Of a DNA stretch of 57,427 nt, positions 1 through 8,349 are shown one piece after another; the stretch's first letter is position 1; each line of letters begins with the position of its first letter. This DNA comes from DASXYG01 sp036502625 (GTDB taxonomy: Bacteria; Actinomycetota; Actinomycetes; Streptosporangiales; Streptosporangiaceae), in contig DASXYG010000027.1 of assembly GCA_036502625.1 (NCBI GenBank), positions 1 through 57,427 on the forward strand. The letters are read 5' to 3'. The position numbers were made by a program, and so were the translations under genes. Under the pieces are notes generated by a model that saw only the letters and a program-made list of their open reading frames with translations, was not told where the DNA came from and ran no database searches.

Positions 1-152
1 TGACGAGGTGGGGTTTTGGCGGGGGGAAATGGGTGGGGGGAAGAATGGGTTTGGTGGTGGGTGGGGGAATGATCTTGGGGCGTTCGCTGGGGTTATGCAC
101 AGATTTTCTTGGGGGTGTTGATGATCTTTGTTGGCGTGTCAGACTCGGGGGT

Positions 153-791
153 GTGCAGGGTTGGGTGCTGCGATTACTGCGCTTCCGGGCCATTCGGCGC
201 GGGGGCGAGCGCGGTGCGCTCTCCATCGAATTCGTCGCGCTCACGGTGCTGGCCGGGCTGATGGTGGCCGCCGTGGTGGCGGCGCCCGCGGTGCGGACCC
301 TCGGCACCTACACCACCACGGCCGTGAACAAGATCCTCGACACCGACGACCACGTCGACACCGAGTCGGGGCCCGGCATCGGCAACTTCTCCACCGCGGG
401 AGCCCCCACCGCGCAGGCCGCCCTGGCCATGAGGTACGCACTGGCCCAGCTCGGCAAGCCGTACCTCTGGGGCGGCACCGGGCCCAACGCGTTCGACTGC
501 TCCGGCCTCATGTACTGGGCGTACGGCAAGGCCGGCGTGCACATCCAACGCGTCGCCGACGATCAGTACTTCAGTGAGCCGAAGGTCGCGAAGAGCGACC
601 TCAAGCCCGGTGACCTGGTCTTCTTCCACACCGAGGCCACCCGGAGCGGCGGGCCCAGCCACGTCGGCATGTACATTGGCGGCGGCCAGTTCGTCCAGGC
701 GCCGCACACGGGGGACGTCGTCAAGGTCAGCAAACTGAGCGACTCCTACTACGTACAGACCTATGCGGGCGCCACCCGTCCCACCGGATGA
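153..791 (+). CDS. Secreted NlpC/P60 peptidase with class III prepilin-like leader (copy 1)
   Basis: Predicted cell-wall (D,L-endopeptidase-type) cysteine hydrolase. The C-terminal half is an NlpC/P60 domain with the nucleophile in FDCSGL (Cys116 counting from the GTG at 153), the general-base His in PSHVGMYIG (His170) and a third polar residue in QAPHTG (His185). The N-terminus is not an ordinary Sec signal: a basic stretch ends in RGALSIEF followed by a hydrophobic segment, which is the G|xxxxE pattern of TadE/Flp-type class III prepilin leaders (cleavage after Gly21, Glu at +5). The linker containing YTTTAVNKILDTDDHV is nearly identical in the next gene, so the two are tandem paralogues. 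The start is uncertain: the frame is open from ATG 33, but coding character only becomes convincing near the GTGs at 153 and 165. The family call is firm; the export route is inferred. Confidence 0.82.
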   Translation: MQGWVLRLLRFRAIRRGGERGALSIEFVALTVLAGLMVAAVVAAPAVRTLGTYTTTAVNKILDTDDHVDTESGPGIGNFSTAGAPTAQAALAMRYALAQLGKPYLWGGTGPNAFDCSGLMYWAYGKAGVHIQRVADDQYFSEPKVAKSDLKPGDLVFFHTEATRSGGPSHVGMYIGGGQFVQAPHTGDVVKVSKLSDSYYVQTYAGATRPTG

Positions 792-870
792 CGCATTTCC
801 GTCACGTACGGTTCCGTTGCGTTCCTAACACCCCAATGAACGCGAATTCGGTTCTAAAGTCCCGCAATGC

Positions 871-1575
871 ATGCGACACTCAACCCTCGTGAGGTACAGG
901 CCAGGCTTCATCTCCAACCGGACCGCCTCTGCAGGTGCGCCCGGTTCAGATCAGCGTGACCGCGGTGCCCTGACCATTGAGTTCGTCGCGCTCACGGTCT
1001 TCGCGGTACTCATGATCGCGGCCGTCGTCGCCGCGCCCGGTGTCAAGTCCCTCGGCACCTACACCACCACGGCCGTCAACAAGATCCTCGACACCGACGA
1101 CCACGTCAACGAGGTCGGCGGCCTCGGCAACCTCGACATCGCCGGCGCGCCCACCGCGGCCGCCAAGATCGCCCTCGCCTACGCGCTCCAGCAGTACAAC
1201 CTGAAGAAGATGTACCAGTACGGCGCACCGGGCTTCAACGCGGGAGCGCCCGACCCGTCCACGTACGACTGCTCGAGCCTGGTCCAGTGGGCGTACGGCA
1301 AGGCCGGCATCACGCTGCCGCGCGTCAGCCACGACCAGTTCATGGCCTCGCCCCGCGTGCAGGACACCGACTTCAGCAACCTCAAGCCCGGCGACCTCCT
1401 GTTCTTCAACACGCACGACGGCGACCCGCCCCCGTCGCACGTCGGGATGTACCTGGGCGGCGGCAAGATGGTCAACGCCTGGCAGACCGGCTTCCCCATC
1501 AGGATCGAGACCCTGGGCTCCGAGCGCCGCAGTGAGTACATGGGGGCCACCCGGCCGTCGTCCGGCAAGCAGTGA
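871..1575 (+). CDS. Secreted NlpC/P60 peptidase with class III prepilin-like leader (copy 2)
   Basis: Tandem paralogue of the preceding gene, 234 aa. RGALTIEFVAL at residues 32-42 is again a prepilin-type cleavage motif (Gly32, Glu at +5) followed by about 18 hydrophobic residues, then the shared spacer YTTTAVNKILDTDDHV. The NlpC/P60 domain occupies about residues 95-230 with Cys134 (YDCSSL) and His190 (PSHVGMYLG). The position matching His185 of copy 1 falls in VNAWQTG, so the third catalytic residue differs (Gln or Asn). A longer insert precedes the catalytic Cys (YNLKKMYQYGAPGFNAG), which suggests a different wall substrate. The 79 bp gap to copy 1 has no clear terminator, so co-transcription is possible. 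It converges on the LacI-type gene, whose stop lies 9 bp away. Confidence 0.86.
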   Translation: MRHSTLVRYRPGFISNRTASAGAPGSDQRDRGALTIEFVALTVFAVLMIAAVVAAPGVKSLGTYTTTAVNKILDTDDHVNEVGGLGNLDIAGAPTAAAKIALAYALQQYNLKKMYQYGAPGFNAGAPDPSTYDCSSLVQWAYGKAGITLPRVSHDQFMASPRVQDTDFSNLKPGDLLFFNTHDGDPPPSHVGMYLGGGKMVNAWQTGFPIRIETLGSERRSEYMGATRPSSGKQ

Positions 1576-1584
1576 CGCCGGGCG

Positions 1585-2676
1585 CTACGTGAGCGCCGGC
1601 GCCGGCCCCGTACTGTCGCGCGCCACCAGGTGCGGCACCACCAGCGACTGCGCCGTCGGCCGGTTCGGGTCGGCGATGCGCGCGCACACCTGCGCGGCCG
1701 CCAGCCGGCCCATGTCGCGGCGCGGCTGGTCGATGCTCGTGAGGGAGATCCGCCGGATGCCCGCGAGGTTGGTGTTGTCGTAGCCGACGATCGAGAGGTC
1801 GCGCGGCACGGACAGGCCGTGGTCGTCGGCGGCGGACAGCGCGCCGATCGCCGCGAGGTCGTTGGGCGCGAAGATCGCGGTCGGCCGCGGCTCGGCGTCG
1901 AGCAGCGTACGGGTCGCGCGGTAGCCGCCGTCCTCGGTGAAGTCGCCGGCCTGGACGTGGATCTGGTCGTGCAGCCCGTGGCGCTCCATGGCCGATTCGT
2001 AGCCGTGGCGGCGGTACGCGGCGCTCGTGGACGGCGACCCGGAGATGTGCGCGATGCGCCGGTGGCCGAGCTCGACCAGGTGGTCGACGGCGAGCCTGCC
2101 GCCCAGTTCGTCGTCGTCGGCGATGACGTCGGTGCCGGCGACGCCGAGGTCGCGCTCGCCCACGACGACGATGGGCACGGCGCGCACCGCCTCGCGCAGC
2201 GTGCCGTCCTCGGGGACGACGCTGAGCAGCACCAGGCCGTCGACCCGTAGTTCGAGGAAGGCGTCGACGGCCTCCGCGGCGAAGTCGGGGTCCCAGCGGC
2301 CGCTGCTCACCAGCAGCCGAAGGCCGCCGCCGTGCAGCTCCTCCTGAAGGCCGTCGAGGAACTCGGCGAAGAACGGGTTGTGGAGGTCGGCGACCAGCGC
2401 GCCGATCAGCCGGGTGCGCCCCTCGACGAGGCTGCGCGCCACGGCGTTGGGCCGGTAGCCGAGCTCGCGCGCGGCGCGGAGCACCGCCTCGCGGCGCGCG
2501 TCGCTGACGTTCGACGAGCCGCGCATCACCAGCGACACCAGGGATTTCGACACACCGGCGCGCTCCGCGACGTTCCGGATCGTCGGTCTCGTGCGGTTGT
2601 TGTTCAGCCGGCCGAGATCGGCCGCAGTCGGCTGCACCGGGACCGCGCTCCCGCCAGAGCGCCCGCCGTTCGTCAT
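1585..2676 (-). CDS. LacI-family transcriptional regulator
   Basis: A 363 aa LacI/GalR repressor. The N-terminal HTH reads TIRNVAERAGVSKSLVSLVM (about residues 32-51), followed by the hinge ELGYRPNAVARSL and a periplasmic-binding-protein-like sensor domain (NPFFAEFLDGL, IVGYDNTNLAGI). The start at 2676 was preferred over an upstream ATG at 2781 because AAGGA sits about 7 bases before it. The family binds palindromic operators and releases on a sugar or related effector; no sugar operon is next to it, so the regulon is unknown. It is divergent from a TetR gene across about 240 bp. Confidence 0.9.
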   Translation of the reverse strand: MTNGGRSGGSAVPVQPTAADLGRLNNNRTRPTIRNVAERAGVSKSLVSLVMRGSSNVSDARREAVLRAARELGYRPNAVARSLVEGRTRLIGALVADLHNPFFAEFLDGLQEELHGGGLRLLVSSGRWDPDFAAEAVDAFLELRVDGLVLLSVVPEDGTLREAVRAVPIVVVGERDLGVAGTDVIADDDELGGRLAVDHLVELGHRRIAHISGSPSTSAAYRRHGYESAMERHGLHDQIHVQAGDFTEDGGYRATRTLLDAEPRPTAIFAPNDLAAIGALSAADDHGLSVPRDLSIVGYDNTNLAGIRRISLTSIDQPRRDMGRLAAAQVCARIADPNRPTAQSLVVPHLVARDSTGPAPALT

Positions 2677-2914
2677 GTCGTCCTTCTTGTCTTCGACCCT
2701 CGGCGGCGTACCGTGATCCGCTGGGGTCGAAGTCACGACGCCCGCCTGAGCAGCACGATATGGCGCCAACACGCTCCGCATCCACCGTTCGCGATATCTG
2801 GTGACAACGAGCAGGCCGCGAGGCCGGAACCGGCCGCCACACCGGCGTTCCGTGCACCGTCCGCTACCAGCGGCCCTCCTGCCGGAGACCCGCGCGTCGG
2901 TTACCCTTCAACAC

Positions 2915-3607
2915 GTGAGTGATCGCGGTACCGCATCGGCGCAGGAGTCCGTCGCGCGCCCGGAAAAGCCGCGTACGCGCCGCCGGCTGAGCGTCGACGA
3001 ACGACGCGAGGAACTGCTCAACGCGGCGCTCGAACTGTTCAGCCACCGCCGCGCGGCCGACGTCTCGATCGACGACGTGGCCGCCGCCGCGGGCGCCTCG
3101 CGCGCGCTGGTCTACCACTACTTCGGCAGCAAGGAAGAGCTCTACATCGCGGCGCTGCGCAGCGCCGCGCGCCAGCTCGACGTGCTGCTCCAGCCGCCCA
3201 CCGAGGGCCGCCCGCTCGACCGCCTGGCGATCGCGCTGTCCAGCTACTTCGACTTCGTCGAGGAGCACGCCGCCGGGTTCTCCGCGCTGCTGCGCAACGG
3301 CCCCGGCGCCCGCGAGGGCGAGATCGGCCGCATCGTCGACAACGTACGCCACCTGCTGATCAACCGGCTGCTCGAGGCGTTCGGGGTGACCGAGCCCGGT
3401 CCGGTGCTGCGCATCACGCTGCGGTCGTGGATCGCGTCGGTGGAGACGGCGGGGCTCGACTGGCTGGAACACCGCGACCTGCCGCGCGTACGGCTCGAAC
3501 GGCTGCTGGTCAGCCAGATGGTGGCGCTGCTCGGCTCGGGCGCGGAACACGACCCGGCCACCGCCGCGACACTCGCGGAGCTGGCCCGCGAACAGGGCGA
3601 GAGCTGA
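2915..3607 (+). CDS. TetR-family transcriptional regulator
   Basis: A 230 aa TetR/AcrR regulator. The HTH is VSIDDVAAAAGASRALVYHY followed by FGSKEELY, at about residues 50-80. The C-terminal ligand domain contains RNGPGAREGEIGRIVDN and SWIASVETAGLDWLEH, typical of actinobacterial members whose effector is unknown. GTG 2915 was chosen because residues encoded upstream of it have no homologous look and the GTG is followed by a typical acidic/serine-rich tail leading into the HTH. It is divergent from the LacI gene and convergent with bldC; no obvious target gene adjoins it. Confidence 0.85.
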   Translation: MSDRGTASAQESVARPEKPRTRRRLSVDERREELLNAALELFSHRRAADVSIDDVAAAAGASRALVYHYFGSKEELYIAALRSAARQLDVLLQPPTEGRPLDRLAIALSSYFDFVEEHAAGFSALLRNGPGAREGEIGRIVDNVRHLLINRLLEAFGVTEPGPVLRITLRSWIASVETAGLDWLEHRDLPRVRLERLLVSQMVALLGSGAEHDPATAATLAELAREQGES

Positions 3608-3774
3608 CCTTCGGATTTCTTACGCGAACCTGCCGGACAGGGTTCGACCCCGGCCGATTCCGCCGGGGCCGATCCCCCTCACATGCACTTCCCCCGAGAG
3701 AGGGTTCGACGGATAACCCCGTCGCCTCCGCGGACCCGGAAGCGACATCCCCCTGAAGGCCGGTGTTCCCGGCC

Positions 3775-3805
3775 GGTACCCGCCCCGTTGCCCGGGGCGG
3801 GTGCC
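3775..3805. terminator. Hairpin between convergent TetR and bldC
   Basis: CCCGCCCC (3779-3786) pairs perfectly with GGGGCGGG (3794-3801) around a 7 nt loop, and the stem extends outward by about four more pairs. It lies between the convergent TetR and bldC genes, so it can terminate either strand. There is no U-tract, as is usual in high-GC actinomycetes. Confidence 0.6.
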
Positions 3806-3843
3806 CCCCTCACGCTTTGCTCCCCCCAAAGACTGGGGGACCG

Positions 3844-4047
3844 TCACTGCGTCCGCTGCTGCGGGATGTCCCCCAGCAGGGCGCGGACCTCGGTCTCCCG
3901 GTATCGGCGGTGGCCGCCGAGCGTACGGATCGACGTGAGCTTTCCCGCCTTGGCCCAGCGGGTGACGGTCTTGGGGTCGACACGGAACATCGTGGCGACC
4001 TCGGCCGGGGTAAGCAGCGGCTCTGCCTCCGGCGTACGTGTAGTCAT
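3844..4047 (-). CDS. bldC: BldC, MerR-like developmental DNA-binding protein
   Basis: A 67 aa protein made of a single MerR-type winged HTH: LTPAEVATMFRVDPKTVTRW, then AGKLTSIRTLGGHRRYRETEV. In Streptomyces BldC (68 aa) binds direct repeats cooperatively and controls entry into development; unlike classical MerR proteins it lacks an effector domain. The frame is open far upstream, but the ATG at 4047 gives the expected length and has GGAGGAGAGG upstream. The neighbourhood (conserved hypothetical, then valine dehydrogenase, DUF3073, purM/purF) matches the Streptomyces bldC locus, which supports orthology. Confidence 0.96.
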   Translation of the reverse strand: MTTRTPEAEPLLTPAEVATMFRVDPKTVTRWAKAGKLTSIRTLGGHRRYRETEVRALLGDIPQQRTQ

Positions 4048-4283
4048 GACTACGGCCTCTCCTCCTGGACCGATGTGACCGATCCTGCCTAGATCCTGAT
4101 CTCCGACACGGATGTCCCGATATGGCCTGGATAGACCACCTCGGAATAACCTACCGTGATCGAGCTGCCACCGAAAGCCACGAACTTGGGGCGAGTTACA
4201 TCCACTTGGCTCGGCAACTGCTTTCACGCTGCGTGATTCTAGCTACACGTTTAGTCGCATCGTGTCGTATCCGGCAAAAAAGT

Positions 4284-5186
4284 TCAGTTCGCCGATTCGA
4301 GGGCCTGCACAGCGCGCCACCGCGTGACGACACGCTTGTACATTCCGAGGGCCAGTTCGGACTTCCCGGTCTCCAGACCGGTGAGCGCCGCGGCCACCTC
4401 AGCGACCGACTGATCGCCGCGCAGCGCCTCGTCGTCGAGCAGGTGGACGAGGCCGCCGTAGTCGAGTTCCACCAGGGAGTGCGGGTGGAACTCCTCCAGC
4501 CACCGGCCGATCTCCTCGATCTCGCCGATCATCGCGTTGTCGCCGAGATTGCGGCGTACGACGGCAAGCGCGCGGGCGACGCGGCGGCGCGCCTGCGCCA
4601 TCGCGGTGACGTAGACGAGGGTGCGGGCGGGCGCCGCGGTGGTGGCGCCCGGCGTGTCACGCCCGCCGTCGCCGTCGGTGTCGCCCGTGTCGCCGGGGTC
4701 CTCGCCGAGCACCAGCCAGCGCTCGCCCGCCTCGAACGGCACGAACCACGTCATGGGGACGTGCCAGGTGCTGGTCTGGATGAACGGGCGCTGGGTGCCG
4801 TTGCCGGCCCGCTGCCACTCCTCGAAGTCGCGCACCGCCTGGTCGGCGATCTGCCGCGGCACGAACGCGTCGGCCAGGCCGGGCGGCAGGTCGTCGGGGA
4901 AGCCGTCGAGCGCGAGCCAGGAGCGCAGCCGCGTCTGCCAGGGGCAGATGTACGTCACGCCCTCGGCGCGCCGGACGTACGCGTCGGCGCTCTCCCGCGC
5001 CGGCACGACGATCGGCGGCACCGCGATCAGCCGCCGCAGCGCCGCGGTGTGCTCGCTGTTCGTCGCGGTCACGCGGTCGGGGCGGTCTTCGGCGGCCACG
5101 TATTTCGCCCACGCCGAGCGCTCCGGCTCGGGGAACGCGGCGAGCGGCTGGTAGACGCGGAGGTAGGCGGCGTAAGGCACCACCAT
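4284..5186 (-). CDS. Conserved hypothetical protein of the bldC locus
   Basis: A 300 aa soluble protein upstream of bldC on the same strand, with no domain I can name. It begins MVVPYAAYLRVYQPLAAFP and carries EGVTYICPWQTRLRSWLAL, TSTWHVPMTWFVPF and a C-terminal helical part ending RWRAVQALESAN. A low-complexity Asp/Gly insert (about residues 185-200) separates two halves. The position between bldC and a divergent amino-acid dehydrogenase is the same as that of an uncharacterised protein in Streptomyces, so it is a conserved actinobacterial gene. ATG 5186 was chosen over an ATG at 5243 because the residues before it look like read-through of the divergent promoter region. Confidence 0.82.
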   Translation of the reverse strand: MVVPYAAYLRVYQPLAAFPEPERSAWAKYVAAEDRPDRVTATNSEHTAALRRLIAVPPIVVPARESADAYVRRAEGVTYICPWQTRLRSWLALDGFPDDLPPGLADAFVPRQIADQAVRDFEEWQRAGNGTQRPFIQTSTWHVPMTWFVPFEAGERWLVLGEDPGDTGDTDGDGGRDTPGATTAAPARTLVYVTAMAQARRRVARALAVVRRNLGDNAMIGEIEEIGRWLEEFHPHSLVELDYGGLVHLLDDEALRGDQSVAEVAAALTGLETGKSELALGMYKRVVTRWRAVQALESAN

Positions 5187-5330
5187 CGCATCGTGGCATG
5201 GGAGGCATATCCCGCGCACCCCGGGTCGTGCGTTACTTCCCAACCGGACGGCGCTTTCCGATCACCCGCAATAGCCTGGGTGCACCGCCCGCACCGACGA
5301 AGCCGCGGGCCAAGGCAGGGAGTCACCACC

Positions 5331-6428
5331 GTGACCGCAGTCTTTGCAGCGCCCCACGAGGGCGGGCCCGACCACCAGGGCCACGAGCAGGTCGTGTTCT
5401 GCGCCGACGAGCGCAGCGGCCTGCGCGCCATCATCGCGATCCACTCCACCGCGCTCGGGCCCGCCCTCGGCGGCACCCGCTTCTACCCGTACGCCGACGA
5501 GGAAGCCGCGCTCACCGACGCGCTGCGGCTGTCCCGCGGCATGACGTACAAGAACGCGCTCGCCGGCCTCGACCACGGCGGCGGCAAGGCCGTGATCATC
5601 GGTGACCCGCGTACGGACAAGTCCGAGGCGCTGCTGCGCGCGTACGGACGGTTCGTGCAGTCGCTCGGCGGCCGCTACGTCACCGCCTGCGACGTCGGCA
5701 CCTACTCCGCCGACATGGACGTCATCGCCCGCGAGTGCGGCCACGTCACCGGCCGCACCGAGGCGTACGGCGGCGCCGGCGACTCGTCCGTGCTGACCGC
5801 GCTCGGCGTGTTCCAGGGCATGCGCGCGGCGGCGGAGCACGCATGGGGCGCGCCCACGCTGAACGGCCGTACGGTCGGCATCGAGGGGGTCGGCAAGGTC
5901 GGCCACCGGCTCGTGGAGCACCTGCTGGCCGACGGCGCGCGGGTGATGGTGGCCGACGTCGACCCGGCCGCGGTCGAGCGGGTACGCGCGCGCCACCCCG
6001 AGGTGCGCGCGCTCCCGGACAGCGCCGCGCTGATCGCCGCCGACCTCGACGTCTACGCGCCCTGCGCGCTCGGCGGCACGCTCGACGACACGAGCGTGCG
6101 CACGCTGCGCGCGTCCGTGGTCTGCGGCGCCGCGAACAACCAGCTCGCCCACGGCGGCATCGAGAAGCAGCTCGCCGACCACGGCGTGCTCTACGCGCCC
6201 GACTACGTGGTGAACTCCGGCGGGGTGATCCAGGTGGCCGACGAGATCGAGGGGTTCGTCTTCGAGCGGGCGAAGGCCAAGGCCGAGCTGATCTTCCAGA
6301 CGACCCGCCGGATCTTCGCGATCGCCGACGACGACGGGGTCCCCCCGGCCGTGGCAGCCGACCGGTTGGCCGAACATCGGATGACCGAGGTCGGCCGTCT
6401 CAACGGCATCTGGCTGGACCGTACGTGA
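5331..6428 (+). CDS. vdh: Valine/leucine dehydrogenase (Glu/Leu/Phe/Val dehydrogenase family)
   Basis: NAD-dependent oxidative deamination of branched-chain amino acids to 2-oxo acids. The protein is 365 aa, the family's normal length. The substrate-binding segment MTYKNALAGLDHGGGKAV holds the two conserved lysines (Lys74 and Lys86 from GTG 5331), 12 residues apart as in leucine dehydrogenase. The Rossmann domain starts at GIEGVGKVGHRLVEHL. GTG 5331 has GGGAG about 10 bases upstream and fits the family N-terminus; the open frame back to 4122 is an artefact of GC bias. It is divergent from the conserved hypothetical gene next to bldC, as in Streptomyces. In actinomycetes this enzyme supplies branched short acyl-CoA precursors. 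Confidence 0.93.
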   Translation: MTAVFAAPHEGGPDHQGHEQVVFCADERSGLRAIIAIHSTALGPALGGTRFYPYADEEAALTDALRLSRGMTYKNALAGLDHGGGKAVIIGDPRTDKSEALLRAYGRFVQSLGGRYVTACDVGTYSADMDVIARECGHVTGRTEAYGGAGDSSVLTALGVFQGMRAAAEHAWGAPTLNGRTVGIEGVGKVGHRLVEHLLADGARVMVADVDPAAVERVRARHPEVRALPDSAALIAADLDVYAPCALGGTLDDTSVRTLRASVVCGAANNQLAHGGIEKQLADHGVLYAPDYVVNSGGVIQVADEIEGFVFERAKAKAELIFQTTRRIFAIADDDGVPPAVAADRLAEHRMTEVGRLNGIWLDRT

Positions 6429-6728
6429 CCGGCGGCGCGGCGGATTTCCGCGGCGAACCGAAGATCCGCAGTTCAGCGGCGGGGTCCCCGGAACCGGTCA
6501 CACACCGGTGAACACCGTGTGTACATGAGGCGACACGGTCCGGTGGTGGACACCGATGCGGAACCGGCAACACCACACCGGGAGTGCGTACCGAGCTCGG
6601 CCCAAACCAGGTACGGTTAGACCGTCAAGGGTGCTGACGTCCGGCGCATGTCCGCCGTGCGTTGGTGAATGCAGTGTGCGATGACCTGGGGCCCGAGGTG
6701 CGGCCCCGTCGTTGAGGGGGTCGAGCCG
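6429..6728. other. Intergenic region upstream of DUF3073 gene
   Basis: Three hundred bases between the dehydrogenase stop and the DUF3073 start. The open frames here on the minus strand overlap DUF3073 and have no recognisable protein. It presumably holds the terminator of the dehydrogenase and the promoter of the DUF3073 gene, but I see no element I can name. Confidence 0.4.
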
Positions 6729-6953
6729 ATGGGGCGCGGCCGAGCCAAGGCCAAGCAGCAGAAGGTTGCCCGGCGCTTGAAGTACAGCGGCGGTGGCACC
6801 GACCTGGACCGGCTGGCGGAAGAGCTCGGGGTCGCAGGCGATGAACCTGATGACGACCCGAGTGCTGAAGGTCCTTCCGATGACGCGCAAGCGGATCCGT
6901 ACGCCCACTACGTCGATGACGAGGACGATCGCGACGGTTCTCGTCGTCTCTGA
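6729..6953 (+). CDS. DUF3073 small conserved actinobacterial protein
   Basis: A 74 aa protein of the DUF3073 family. It starts MGRGRAKAKQQKVARRLKY (strongly basic, nucleic-acid-binding-like) and ends in a very acidic tail (DDAQADPYAHYVDDEDD). The ATG at 6729 is preceded by GAGGGGG. Function is unknown; in Streptomyces and relatives it sits between purM and valine dehydrogenase. Here about 5 kb of other genes separate it from purM. A strong hairpin follows directly. Confidence 0.92.
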   Translation: MGRGRAKAKQQKVARRLKYSGGGTDLDRLAEELGVAGDEPDDDPSAEGPSDDAQADPYAHYVDDEDDRDGSRRL

Positions 6954-6964
6954 GTGACGCGGCG

Positions 6965-6999
6965 CGTATGCGCACGGGTCAACCGCCCGTGCGCATACG
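6965..6999 (+). terminator. Strong intrinsic-type terminator after DUF3073
   Basis: A perfect 14 bp stem: CGTATGCGCACGGG (6965-6978) against CCCGTGCGCATACG (6986-6999), loop TCAACCG, followed by TGTTGTG. It lies 11 bp after the DUF3073 stop. Confidence 0.85.
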
Positions 7000-7033
7000 T
7001 GTTGTGCCTGGCATGACTGGATGATCGCCGCTC

Positions 7034-7357
7034 ATGGCGGATGCTGACACCACCGATCTCTACGACCTCCGGGTGACCGTCGAGGCCATCGAGGGCCGCT
7101 CCGTCTGCGGGCTCCGCGTCGGCGACTATTTCGAGGTCACCGAGTCCTCCCGGCTGCGCATCCCGCCCGGCCGCCACTTCTGCATGTACGCCCTCGCCGC
7201 CGTGCTGCCGCTGCTGCCCGCGAAACAGCGCGCGCTCGACCCCGCCGACTGGCTCGCGCAGGACTCCCTCGTGGCCTGCCCCGACCCGGACGAACGGCTG
7301 ATCATGCGCGTGGAGCGTACGGAGCGCCGCAGCCTGCGCACCGGCGACCTCACGTGA
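7034..7357 (+). CDS. TIGR04076-like small protein
   Basis: A 107 aa protein resembling the TIGR04076 family. It has an N-terminal strand-rich part (YDLRVTVEAIEGRSVCGLRVGDYFEV), a central CMYALAAVLPLLPAKQ and the C-terminal VACPDPDERLIMRVERTE, which is the family's most recognisable motif. Function of the family is unknown. The stop overlaps the next gene's GTG (GTGA at 7354-7357), so translation is probably coupled to the F420-type oxidoreductase. Confidence 0.72.
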   Translation: MADADTTDLYDLRVTVEAIEGRSVCGLRVGDYFEVTESSRLRIPPGRHFCMYALAAVLPLLPAKQRALDPADWLAQDSLVACPDPDERLIMRVERTERRSLRTGDLT

Positions 7358-8349
7358 CCCGGTTCGGGCTGGGCCTGCAGAGCGACAAGTCCGTGCGCGC
7401 GTACGCCGCGATCGGCGCGGCGGCCGAGGCGCTGGGGTTCGACGTGGTCTCGGTGTTCGGCGACCTCATGTACCAGCCGCCGCTGTTCCCGCTGCTCACG
7501 CTGGCCGCGCACACGTCGCGCGTACGGCTCGGGCCGGCGTGCCTGAACCCGTACTCGATGCAGCCGTACGAGATCGCCGGGCAGGCGGCGGCGCTCGACC
7601 TCGCCTCCGACGGGCGCGCCTACCTCGGGCTGGCGCGCGGGAGCTGGCTCGGCGACGTCGGCATCGCCGCGCAGCCGCGGCCCGCCCGGCACATCCGGGA
7701 GGCCGCCGCGGTGGCGGAGCGGCTGATCGGCGGCGACGCGGACGGCTACGCCGGCGAGGTCTTCCGCCTGGCGCCCGGCACGCGGCTGCGGTACGCCACG
7801 GCGCGGCCGCGCGTGCCGCTGCTGATCGGCACGTGGGGGCCGGTGACCGCGCGGATGGCCGGGGAGATCGGCGCCGAGGAGGTCAAGGTCGGCGGCTCGG
7901 CCAACCCGGACTTCGCGCCGGTCATGGCCGGGTGGCTGGCCGACGGCGCGCGGCGCGGCGGCCGTACGGCCACACCCGGCCTGGTGTTCGGGGCGGTCAC
8001 GGTGGTGGACCGCGACGGCGCGGCGGCGCGCCGGCTGGCCCGCCGCGAGGTGGCGATGTACCTCGCGGTCGTCGCCGAGCACGACCCCACCGTCACGGTC
8101 GACCCGGACCTCCTGGCCCGGCTGCGTACGCGCCTCGACGCCGGGGACGACGCGGCGGCCGGCGCGCTCGTGCCGGACGACCTCCTCGACCGGTTCGCCT
8201 TCTCCGGCACGCCCGCGCGGCTCGCCGCCCAGGTGGAGCGCCTGGTCGCGGCCGGGGTGGACCGCGTCGAGTTCGGCACGCCGCACGGCATCGACCCGCT
8301 GGCCGGCATCGAGCTGCTCGGCCGCGAGGTGCTGCCGGCGTTCCGCTAG
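7354..8349 (+). CDS. LLM-class flavin/F420-dependent oxidoreductase
   Basis: A 331 aa luciferase-like monooxygenase-fold protein. The TIM barrel shows FGLGLQSDKSVRAYAAIGAAAEALGFD, a segment TSRVRLGPACLNPYSMQPYEIAGQAAALD and ARGSWLGDVGI, typical of the methylene-tetrahydromethanopterin-reductase-like (F420) branch. Substrate is unknown. It is coupled by GTGA to the TIGR04076-like gene and converges on the thioesterase (4 bp overlap, 8346-8349). A second LLM gene lies at 10892. Confidence 0.88.
   Translation: MTRFGLGLQSDKSVRAYAAIGAAAEALGFDVVSVFGDLMYQPPLFPLLTLAAHTSRVRLGPACLNPYSMQPYEIAGQAAALDLASDGRAYLGLARGSWLGDVGIAAQPRPARHIREAAAVAERLIGGDADGYAGEVFRLAPGTRLRYATARPRVPLLIGTWGPVTARMAGEIGAEEVKVGGSANPDFAPVMAGWLADGARRGGRTATPGLVFGAVTVVDRDGAAARRLARREVAMYLAVVAEHDPTVTVDPDLLARLRTRLDAGDDAAAGALVPDDLLDRFAFSGTPARLAAQVERLVAAGVDRVEFGTPHGIDPLAGIELLGREVLPAFR

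Noticed and set aside
4122..5330. A 768-codon frame that would fuse about 400 residues to the valine dehydrogenase
   Set aside because: The upstream part is the antisense of the conserved hypothetical gene and has no protein-like features; the GTG at 5331 with its RBS gives the normal enzyme length.
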